DNA from: Scilla litardierei
Lineage: Eukaryota; Streptophyta; Magnoliopsida; Asparagales; Asparagaceae
Length of the DNA: 64,000 nucleotides
Assembly: GCA_030789695.1 (NCBI GenBank)
Contig: CM061135.1
Location: 108,260,301 to 108,324,300, forward strand
Direction: 5' to 3'
Below are positions 55,467-64,000 of this stretch, piece by piece. The stretch's first letter is position 1. Each line of letters opens with the position of its first letter. The translations under genes and the position numbers were made by a program. Under the pieces are notes generated by a model. That model saw only the letters and a list, made by a program, of their open reading frames with translations, did no database searches and was not told the origin of the DNA.

Positions 55467-56490
55467 TTTTGAGAGTTAGAAGGCGATAGTCTCTGATACA
55501 CCCATTGAAGTCTTTAACCATACTTGCTTCCAACCTGCGCCCTCCTATTTTGTCTTTGGAGTATAGAACACAGTTAAAGTCCCCCTACCATTCAAGCCTC
55601 ATTCCCTATCATTATAGCATCTGCCCTCAGATTTTCCAACAAATCCCTCCTCTCCGTACTACTATTGCAGCCATAGACTCCGGTCATAACATATGAAAAC
55701 CCGCCAACATTAATGCAACGAATAGTGATATGCTGCTTAGAGTGAGAGATAATGTTTGCTTGCTACACCAGAGGGTTAAAGCCAAGAAGGATTCGCCCTC
55801 CCCTATGCAATGAAAAATTGTCAAAAGTTGCCCAGTCTTTTGGAATGCAAGATTTCTTTCTAATAGATGCAGACTTTAGCTTAGTTTCCAATAAGACAAT
55901 AGTTGAGGGCTTAAGATTCTTCAACCTGTCTCTTAGATCCCTACGCCTCACCGAGTTGTTAAGGCCCCTTGTATTCCATATAAGTACATCCATTGAGATG
56001 GGGTAGAAGGTTGACGCTGAGTGCTTACCTCCTTCAGCCGTGTACTCTTACGGGTAGCTGCAGCAACTTGGTGGTCCTGCTTCTTATGTTTTCCCTTCTC
56101 CTTTTCCTGTATCATTGAAATGTGCTCAGCATCCCACTCAGGGTTATCATATATGAGTGTCTCAGTCACAGCATCAATATCATTCCCAGTTTCTGCATCA
56201 AGAAGAGATGGCATATGCAAAGCAGGTAGCAGTGGGGAGATGCATGTATCATCAGGATTGGCATCTTCAGGCGATCTGTGTGTCGCAGCTGCCTTATCAG
56301 CAGGTGGAAGCCTAGTCGCCTCTGGTTTTACATCCTGGATTACCTCTGGAGTAGCAACAGACACATTAGATGCCTTGGTATGAAGTGATCCTGCCATTTC
56401 AGTGTGTTCGACCTCCCTTAGAGTAGTGGATTCAGGAATTGCAGTTGAAGGGACTAGAGGGGGGAGAGGTATTCCTGACATCAGTTACAA
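55467..56490 (-). pseudogene. LINE 5' part: ORF1 tail/linker and endonuclease start
   Basis: Sense order from 56,490: a Ser/Thr/Pro-rich linker (ATPEVIQDVKPEATRLPP, a basic KGKHKKQDHQ stretch) and then the APE-type endonuclease beginning MDVLIWNTRGLNN with SIVLLETK-like text (TIVLLETKLK), GVYG and CVLYSKDKIGG, running to 55467. The catalytic N and E of WNTRG and ETK are present. The frame is broken by stops between about 55,760 and 55,467. The ORF1 N-terminal RNA-binding region is absent, cut off where Copia sequence begins. Confidence 0.85.
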
Positions 56491-57772
56491 GTTTGTCCTA
56501 CCATTTCAGTAACACCTCATGTGCATATCTTTATCCCACCATTTCCCAGTATCTCGTCCCTTGCCGACTAACAGAAATAAGACATCTAATTTTATGTTTC
56601 CAGACGTCTTCACTTTGTATCAGACACTTGGATGATATACATCAGACATCTAGTTAATTACGAGAAAAATTTACAGTAGCTTAAACTATGCAATCAAGTC
56701 TTGATTAAAGCGTCTGAAGATGTGTTTCCAGACGTCTATATATTTGACCAGGTGTTTGGATGATAAACATCATACGTCTGGTTTTTTAGGCCAATATATT
56801 TCAAAGTAACTAGTCCCTCACTTTTTGTATGATCAGACGTCTGATGCCTTTGAGCAAGACGTCTGAGAAGTCTTCTTCAGGTCTACCAAGTGTCCATTAG
56901 AATGTATGTATGACCCAGTCAGAATTGTACAACAGTTGCCTGGTCGTTCTACTTCAGGCGACTGGTGACTAGGATTTTTGCCCGTTAATAGTCGTTTCTA
57001 GCATTTAGTGCTTGGGATTTTTAACAGATTTTGGAAAGAGTTCGGTAAGCTGTTTAAAAGGCTTTGATGTATTGACTTAAGAAGCTAGCGAAACTCTTAA
57101 GACTTCATTCAATAAACTCTCAAGTGATTTCAACTCATTAGTTCTTCACTAGAACATTCAAGGGCATTCAAAGCCATTCAAGCTCAAGCGCTAAGTTTCA
57201 TCTTGTCTCCAAAGCTTTCAAGATCAAGCTTCTAGCATTCATTACTAATCATCTTGAGAAAAGTAGTAAGTGCTCATACTCTCCTCATTTATAGCACATC
57301 ACACACACACACCTTCTTGCCTCATTCTAAAGAGTATTATTCAAGCATAGGATATGTAAACGGTTTCATATTTCGGTTCTATTTCTCTCTTTAATATTTG
57401 AGAAGTTCCTCTCTTGTTGTGAGAGTAGTCCTTTACCAATTTGTGGGAATTGGAAGAAAGTGTATTGGTTTTTCACTTGTCAGGTTTTGGCAAGTGGGTA
57501 TTAGTGGATCACTAATCACTAGCGGGTTTTCTAGTGGGTTGCTAGAGTAGGATTCAAAGGAGTCGGGGAGACTCGGAGTCGGGGAGACTCGGTGAATCTG
57601 AATCAGTGTAAATCCTTTGTTTGCATTTTCTTTTCTATGTTTATTGCTCTCTATTTCTATTCCACACTAAGGTTGCTTAAGGGATCTTTAATTTGGCGTA
57701 ATTTCCTTATTATTGTTAAAAAGCACTATTCACCCCCTCTAGTGTTTTCTCCCTATAGTATCAGAGCCTACA
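56491..57772 (+). repeat. Probable 5' LTR of SIRE-type Copia element (left edge uncertain)
   Basis: The right edge is set by the primer site: CTACA at 57772, then AT, then TGGTATCAGAGCC. The left edge could not be fixed because the 3' LTR is outside the window; I place it after the last recognisable LINE codons. Contains repeated CAGACGTCT-type motifs (56,599-56,865) and an ACACAC run near 57,300. Confidence 0.5.
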
Positions 57773-57774
57773 AT

Positions 57775-57787
57775 TGGTATCAGAGCC
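57775..57787 (+). other. Primer binding site, initiator tRNA-Met, with partial upstream copy
   Basis: TGGTATCAGAGCC, the standard Copia primer site. A second GTATCAGAGCC lies 18 bases upstream at 57758-57768. Confidence 0.92.
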
Positions 57788-57801
57788 AGGCTTTTCAAAC
57801 T

Positions 57802-59400
57802 ATGGCAACCACAAGTAACAACAACAATCGTGATGGTGCTTCATCTATCATCGAAGGCCAATCCACAGTCTGACCTCCTCACTTCAACGGGTCAAACAAT
57901 GGATATTTGATTGCCAAAATGATCATCTTCCGAAAGAGTGCTTCTCTTTGGCGTATGGTTGATAATGACCATGTTGATCTGACTGAGGAGGACTACTCAA
58001 AATGGACATCGGCTAAAGTGCTCGCAGAATCAAACAATGCAAAAGTGAGGAACTCGCGTATATGTGCATTGAATGCGACCGAATTCAATGAAGTGTCGAA
58101 TTGCACAACTGCACACCAAATTTGGAAACATCTCCAAGTTACTCATGAAGGGACAACTCAGGCAAAGTTTTCAAAGCTTCATTTTTTTGTACAACATTTT
58201 GAGATGTTTCAAATGTAGGACACAGAAAACATCTCTAGCATGTATGCAATATTCACGGATATCGTGAATGAGCTTGAAGCTCTTGGAAAAGAGTACACCC
58301 AAGTAGAAAAGGTAAGGAAACTCATTATGGCCGTCACTCCGGAATGGGAAAAGAAGCCAAAGGCCTTTGAGGAAGGCAATAACATGGAGACATACACAGT
58401 TCATGCCTTCATAGGAAACCTCTTGGTGTATAAGGTTAGGAAGGCGGATAGAGATGAAATGAATGCACTAAGAGCTATACCTGAACCTAAGAAGAAAGCC
58501 ATTGCTTTCAAAGCCACCTCAAAAAATGAAGACTCCAATAAAGAAATTGATATGGAATCCTTATCTCTTATGGTAAGGAAGTTCCAACGGTTTTATCGAA
58601 GATGCAACTTCAAACCGAGAAACAAATTTGTTTCTACTAACGATTCTTCTTTGTGTTTTAATTGTAAGAAGCCAGGGCACTTCCAGATGGATTACCCCTT
58701 GCTTAAGAACAAGGAAAAATGGAAAGCTCCCAAGTACAAAAAGAGAGTGTGTACAAAAGGAACAACAAGAAGAAGGGACTAGTTGGAACATGGGATAATT
58801 CAAGTGATGACACGAGTAGCAAAGACTCGGATGAGGATAAGGGAGAGGTAGAACACACATGTTTCATGTCTAAGGGAAGCTCTCCAAAGTACTCATCTAG
58901 TGATAGTGATAATGACACCGATGAGGTAACTATGGATGAACTTAAATTAGCAAATGAGCAATTATTTGATAAGTATAAAAAATTGTTCAATTCATATATG
59001 ATTGCTAAGGATAAACTTGCTAGCATAGCTACCTCATCCATGAATTTTGACATGAATGTTATCTCTATTACTCATAATGCTATTATTAAATAGCAAGCCA
59101 CTTTGGTGTCTCAAAATGAATGCTTGAAGAATAAGGTTATATCCCTCAAATCACAATTGGACATAGTCCAAATTAGTGATTGTGACGATGTTGAGATTGA
59201 AACTCTTTGTTCTCAAACCAAACTTTTGGAAAATGAGAATGTTGCTCTCAAATCCTAAGAGCAATAGATAAATTCACAAGTATCCACTTTGGATGCTAAT
59301 ATCTCTTCTCTAACAAAGAGATATGAGCTCATGTCCTCCAATGTTGATAGATTCAATAAGGTAAGGACAAATTGAACACAATTTTGGAAACCCAACTTCC
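57802..59400 (+). pseudogene. Copia gag
   Basis: Start MATTSNNNN at 57802. Recognisable blocks: PPHFNGSNNGYLIAKM, TAHQIWKHLQVTHEGT (UBN2-type gag), VRKLIMAVTPEWEKK, a knuckle CFNCKKPGHFQMDY in which the last cysteine is replaced by tyrosine, then an acidic stretch SSDDTSSKDSDEDKGE and a Lys/Leu-rich, probably coiled-coil part (NECLKNKVISLKSQL). Stops at 57871 and 58216 (first bases), a frameshift near 58,720, and further stops from 59,091. Confidence 0.87.
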
Positions 59401-59565
59401 CGCAAATTATCGCGGTGGACTTGGATATTCAAAGGATAATGCATCCACTTATCGCACATCTTATAGTGGAGCCACTATAAATTTTGTAAGGCCATCCTCC
59501 GGTGCATCCACTAGTGGAGCATCAAACCTCTTAAGTAGTTTTCTACCAAGACTAGCTCTATTCCA

Positions 59566-60219
59566 GTGATACCCTCCTTTGGAAAGAAACCCACCAAGGG
59601 TGGACAACCAAGGAAGGGAGATGCGTATATGTACACATGCATCCAACCACGTAGGAGAGCAACTACACATCTTGCTCCTACGTATGACGAGTTTTATGCA
59701 CCACACCCTCGTGTGCATGCAAACACTCACGTGAGATTTCCACATGACTGCAAAAACATGCATGCTTATACACATGTTTATCCACATGCTTACCATGCTT
59801 CACATTCATATGCACCCAATGCATATTTGCCGAATGTGAAAAATCACATGAATGCTTACCAAGTATGCACACGTCGTGCAAGATCATATGGTATGAATCA
59901 TGCACACTCTCACATATATTACCTACAAGCATCATAGTATGGGTATGCACCAACACATACACACCCACACGCGTATGTTCACCCAAATGTATATACACAT
60001 TCACATGCTCACATGTTGAATGCTCCTATTAGAAACTCATCTTCTATGCATGCACCCATAATACATAGGACTTCCAAGAGTCATTTGATTTGGGGTCCTA
60101 AAAATACTAGCATGTATGACAAAGGAATGTATATACAATCATATTTTAGGGATGTTATAGATAATGTGAATTATGTTAGGAAGCCAAAATCCACTTGGGG
60201 TTGGTTTCCAAAGGGCTAA
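59566..60219 (+). pseudogene. Copia His/Tyr-rich segment between gag and protease
   Basis: Low-complexity stretch with HAYTHVYPHAYHASHSYAP and, after a stop near 59,935, more ACACAT/CACATGC coding for His-rich text up to about 60,050, then STWGWFPKG, the segment that usually precedes the Copia protease. I do not know this His-rich segment from other Copia elements. Confidence 0.6.
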
Positions 60220-60790
60220 TCCCTTTGGACCTAGCATGTTTGGGTACCATGTGCTTATGGTGTATTCTACAGGTACCCAAGAAGAGGAAAACGAGCAAAA
60301 TGGGAAAAGATTGCTATAAATGTAAAAGGAATGTTTGGATACTCGATAGCGGGTGTTCCAAACATATGACGGTAGACCTAAGTTTTCTCTCTGATATTAT
60401 CTGTATCAAAAATGGCGGAACGGTCACATTTGGAGGAAATGAGAAGGGTTCCATCATAGGAATTGGAAAAGTCGGTAACTCATCTAAACCTCTCATAGAA
60501 AATGTTTATCTTGTAGATGGTTTAAATCACAATCTTATTTCTAAAATTCAACTTTGTAATAAGGGTTACAAAGTTAGTTTTGACAATGGATTGTGTAGTA
60601 TTTTCAATAATACTAATGATAATATTTTGTTTAGTGGCACACGCCAAAAGGACATTTATAACTTGGATATGCCACAAATACAATACCAATGCTTGGTTGC
60701 CCAAACTAATGAACAACTTTTATGGCATGGAGCTTTGGTCATGTACACTTCAAGCACCTTCATAAATTGTCCAAGCATAACCTAGTTAAA
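60220..60790 (+). pseudogene. Copia aspartic protease and pre-integrase segment
   Basis: WILDSGCSKHMT is the Copia protease active site. Next come GNEKGSIIGIGKVG, VYLVDGLNHNLISKIQLC, YKVSFDNGLC, and the start of the pre-integrase zinc region (EQLLWHGAL). A stop at 60783 and missing sequence end it. Confidence 0.9.
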
Positions 60791-61394
60791 GGATTTCCAA
60801 ATCATTTTTTTAATAAGAAAAGTTTTTGTGATTCATGCCAATGAGGCAAGCTTCATAAATCGTCATTTAAGATTAAGAATGTAACATCTACTTCTAGGCA
60901 TCTATGCTTAGTGATATCTACTTAAATGGTGTTGTAGAAAGGAAAATAGAACACTCATTAAGTGTGCACGCACTATGCTTAGTGATAGCCGCATTGGTTC
61001 ACATTTTTGGGCGGAAGCCGATCATTCCGCGTGCTATGTACTAAATAGGATTCTTATGAGACCCCGTACGAACAAAATTTGTTATGAATTATTTTATAAT
61101 AAAATCCCTCAACTATGTTATTTTCGTGTTTTTGGTTCAAAATGTTTTATTAAGAACGCACATGGAAATTTGGATAAGTTTGATTCACGTTCCGATAAAG
61201 GAATATTTATTGGATACTCCAATCGTAGAAATGCCTATCGGATATTCAATAAAAGAACCTTAATGATTGAAGAATCACTTCATGTTTCTTTTTATGAGGA
61301 TTTTGATGATCCATTATCTCACCTTGATGAGAACATTGAATTTCTATGTGATTCCTTAAATAATGTTAAGTTAGATGAGTATATTGCAACTTAG
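60791..61394 (+). pseudogene. Copia integrase remnant
   Basis: FCDSCQ near 60,830 is the end of the zinc domain. Most of the catalytic core is deleted between about 60,890 and 60,960. The downstream part is kept: MLSDSRIGSHFWAEA, NRILMRPRTNKICYELF, FRVFGSKCFIKN, FDSRSDKGIFIGYSN and RTLMIEESLHVSF. Because the core is missing it cannot integrate DNA. Confidence 0.88.
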
Positions 61395-61439
61395 CCTATT
61401 AATGATGTAGTTGAAGTTGTTCCAAATGATCTATGGTTA

Positions 61440-62280
61440 CCCAAGACATTTGCTATGATTCGAAACCATCCACATGATCAAGTGATATGTAATATTGAAG
61501 ATGGAGTCTGTACAATGTCAAGGGTAGAGCGATTCTCACATTGTTCTTTCGTCTCAACAATTGAACCAAGGAACATTGAAGAGGCATGTGAAAATAGCTC
61601 AAGGATCATGTCTATGGAAGATGAATTCATCCAATTTGACAGGAACGATGTTTGAGAATTAGTTCCTCCTCCGAAAGACCACAATGTCATTGGAACAAAG
61701 TGGATCTTCAAAAACAAAACAGATGAAAATGAAGTTGTCATCCAAACAAAGCAATGTTAGTAGCACAAGGTTACCAGCAAGAAGAAGCTATTGATTTTGA
61801 AGAATCCTTTGCCCCGATAGCTATATTAGAATCTATTAGAGTATTATTATCATTTGCATCATTCAAGAATTTTAAACTTTTTCAAATGGATGTGAAAAGT
61901 GTATTTTTGAATAAACATGCAGTTGAGGAAGTTTATGTCTCACAACTACCCGGTTTCATAATTGAAATATCCCGAAATCGTGTGTTTAGACTCAAGAAAG
62001 CTCTTTACGGGTTGAGACAAGATCCAAGAGTATGGTATGATCAACTAAAGAATGTTCTTGTTGATTTGGGTTTCAAAATGGGTGAAGTTGACTCAACGCT
62101 TTTCACTAAGTATTTCGATAATGACAAACTATTGATTCAAGTATATGTTGATGACATTATATTTGGTTCTACTAATTCTTTATTTTGTCAAGATTTTGCT
62201 AAGTCCATGCAGGACGAATTTGAGATGAACCACATGTGAGAGCTTACCTACTTTCTAGTACTTCAAATTCATCAATTGGA
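61440..62280 (+). pseudogene. Copia reverse transcriptase
   Basis: VIGTKWIFKNK starts the domain, then a frame break, YQQEEAIDFEESFAPIA, LFQMDVKSVFLN, EEVYVSQLPGF, LKKALYGLRQDPRVWYDQL, and the catalytic YVDDIIFGS (intact). It stops at 62,237 just after FEMNHM, with degenerate continuation. Confidence 0.9.
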
Positions 62281-62599
62281 GCAAGGGATCTTCATCCACC
62301 AAACTAAGCATACCGTGGAATTGATCAAGCGCCTCTTCATCCAAGCGCACTCCAATGAGCACTACAAAACATCTTGATAAAGATGAATGTGGAACGGATG
62401 TTGACATTCTTCAATATCGAGGTATGATAGGTAGTGTACTTTATATTACCGCTAGTATGCTCGATATTATGTTTTCGGTATACTTATGTGCATGTTATCA
62501 ATCACGACCAAAATAATCACATTTGATTGTGGTCAAACTGATTTTCCATTATTTAAACCAATCACTTGACTATGGATTATTTTTCCTAAGTCGTGCTGT

Positions 62600-63079
62600 T
62601 ATGAACTAGTTTCACTTAGTGATGCCGACTTTGCCGGATGTAAATCCGATAGGAAAAGTACTAGTGGAACTTGTCATTTCTTAGGAAATTCCCTTGTGTT
62701 TTGATTCTCCAAGAAACAAAATTCGGTATCTCTTTTTACAACCAAAACAGAATATATTGCCGCAGGATTAGGTTGTGCACAAGTTATATGGATGAGACAA
62801 ACACTCAAAGACTACGGTATTAAGTGTGGAACATGTCCATTCATGGTCGATAACCAAAGTGCTATTTGTCTATCTAAGAACCCGGTACAACACTCACGTA
62901 TCAAACATATTGATATTAGACATCATTTTATTAATGATCATGTCCTCATGAAGGATGTTTGTCTAGAGTATATCGACACCCAAAACCAAATTGCCAATAT
63001 TTTCACCAAACCTCTCAAAGAAGACTTTTTTATGAGACTTATGAGAGAATTAGGTATTATGGGTGAATCTGAACTTTAA
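62600..63079 (+). pseudogene. Copia RNase H
   Basis: DADFAGCKSDRKSTSGTCHFL near 62,620, an in-frame TGA near 62,700, KTEYIAA, VDNQSAICLSKNPVQHSRIKH, DIRHHF and ANIFTKPL ending at 63079. These are the usual Copia RNase H blocks. Confidence 0.9.
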
Positions 63080-64000
63080 AAGATCATTTTTTCCTTATGC
63101 CTAGAATACTTCATTTCACTATATGATATGCTAATGCATTTAAGCGATTTTCTCTTGGTTATATCTCACTTTCATATTTAAGTATTTCTTCAAAAGAAAA
63201 TATATACAAGTCTTTTATGCATCTCTTGAGCATTATGTATTTGGTTTGAATGGATATCATATATGTTGATTGTATATGTGATTTGCATTAACGAATGCTT
63301 AATTAAGACGATTGCTTCTATAGTTTTGCTTGAGAACCCATATATAAATTCTCTTAGGTTCAACCCAAGCTTACTGATATAAGTCAGATGCCTGGTTAGT
63401 CGAACCACACGTCTAACATATCAGATATATCCATCTCTTAGATATTTTTCATCTAACCAGATGTCTGATACTGTCCTACCAGATGCTTGAACCGATTTTC
63501 AGACACCTTAACTTTGTTCTATAGACGCTCGGTAATAGTTTTATCAGTCTGTCAAATGTTTTCCAAGAGCAATCATCTACAGACTTCTCTAAATCAGACG
63601 TCTGATGCTGACATACCAGACGACTGGATAGTTTGTCAGACGCCTGATTGGTCTACTACAGATGCCTGATCATCATTTCGTATGATTTTCATCTTATATA
63701 CTCTTTCGACTAGATGTCTGTTGGTCTTGATCCAGACACATGGCTTAGTATAATTGCATGCGTCTCTTTAATTCTCCAGATGACTGGATACTTCTCTCCA
63801 GATGCCTGTTGAAGGATGTTATGCCAGATCAACGTTTGATCCACCGGCTGAGATTTAAAGATCGATAGTTATAAACCCCAATTCGACTTGATTAGGGCAT
63901 AATCCATTAGGCTCCTTTGTCTGCTCCTTCGTTTTCCATTACAGTCTTGAAAAACTTTCAACAATCATTTTTCTGATTTAAGGTAAATCAAAACTCATTT
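63080..64000 (+). other. Copia downstream non-coding region
   Basis: No gene. From 63,380 it is rich in CAGACGTCTG, CCAGATGCCTGA and similar phrases, resembling in type (not aligned base for base) the text at 56,590-56,900. The polypurine tract and 3' LTR were not found before the window ends. Confidence 0.5.

Larger units (their letters stand above)
56491..64000 (+). mobile_element. SIRE-type Ty1/Copia retrotransposon, degenerate, 3' end outside window
   Basis: Order 5' LTR, tRNA-iMet primer site, gag, protease, integrase, reverse transcriptase, RNase H, which is the Copia order (integrase before RT). Gag with a CCHC-like knuckle and an acidic Ser/Asp-rich extension resembles the SIRE/Maximus lineage. 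Many stops, frameshifts and deletions, so no function remains. After RNase H, 63,080-64,000 is non-coding. Confidence 0.88.

Noticed and set aside
63360..64000. 3' LTR of the Copia element
   Set aside because: It shares short CAGACGTCTG-type words with the 5' region but does not align to it base for base, and no polypurine tract was found.

Overview
The window is plant nuclear DNA made almost entirely of transposable elements. The evidence for a plant is the families present: a Tekay/Del-type chromovirus, Athila-type Ty3/Gypsy elements primed by tRNA-Asp, a SIRE-type Ty1/Copia element primed by initiator tRNA-Met, a plant L1-type LINE, Helitron-like ends, and a fragment of a plant glutamate receptor-like channel gene. 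The species cannot be fixed from the sequence. No intact host gene, rRNA or tRNA gene was recognised.

Left part (1-8.8 kb): AT-rich DNA with a (GA)48 microsatellite and two arrays of a 77-bp repeat (about 830-1929 and 7895-8383). Every unit contains a sequence resembling a Helitron 5' end. The left array joins directly to a Helitron-like 3' end at 1929/1930. Between the arrays lies a broken glutamate receptor-like gene fragment (3630-4138), possibly a Helitron capture. A foldback element follows at 8409-8748.

Right of 8.8 kb lies a five-part nest of elements. Four members are delimited by exact 5-bp target-site duplications (TSDs). A LINE on the minus strand (3' half to 11846, 5' part from 55467) is split by chromovirus A (11847-55461, minus, TSD TGTAC). 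A is interrupted twice. Element E (18022-29914, plus, TSD ATGTC), an Athila-like element without pol, sits in its protease region. Element C (33567-54825, plus, TSD GCTAG), a non-coding LTR element with LTRs related to A, sits in its 5' LTR. Element D (41062-52970, minus, TSD ATCCC), a second pol-less Athila-like element, sits in C's 3' LTR. D's gag-protease frame is intact over 923 codons, and its LTRs differ at only about fifteen positions by eye.

The right end (about 56.5-64 kb) is a degenerate SIRE-type Copia element whose 3' LTR lies outside the window.

How they work together: none of the elements looks able to move alone. A once encoded Gag, protease, reverse transcriptase, RNase H, integrase and a chromodomain. 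C shares A's LTR type, primer site and polypurine tract and looks like its parasite. D and E encode Gag-protease and an ATHILA-type second protein but no pol, so they would need a partner's enzymes. The most unusual signal is in the LTRs of D and E: five hairpins per LTR that keep essentially the same 14-nt loop (TTGCAAGAGATTGG) on five different stems, with stem changes between D and E that preserve pairing. The unrelated A/C LTRs carry a smaller set of the same design (loop GACAACG).
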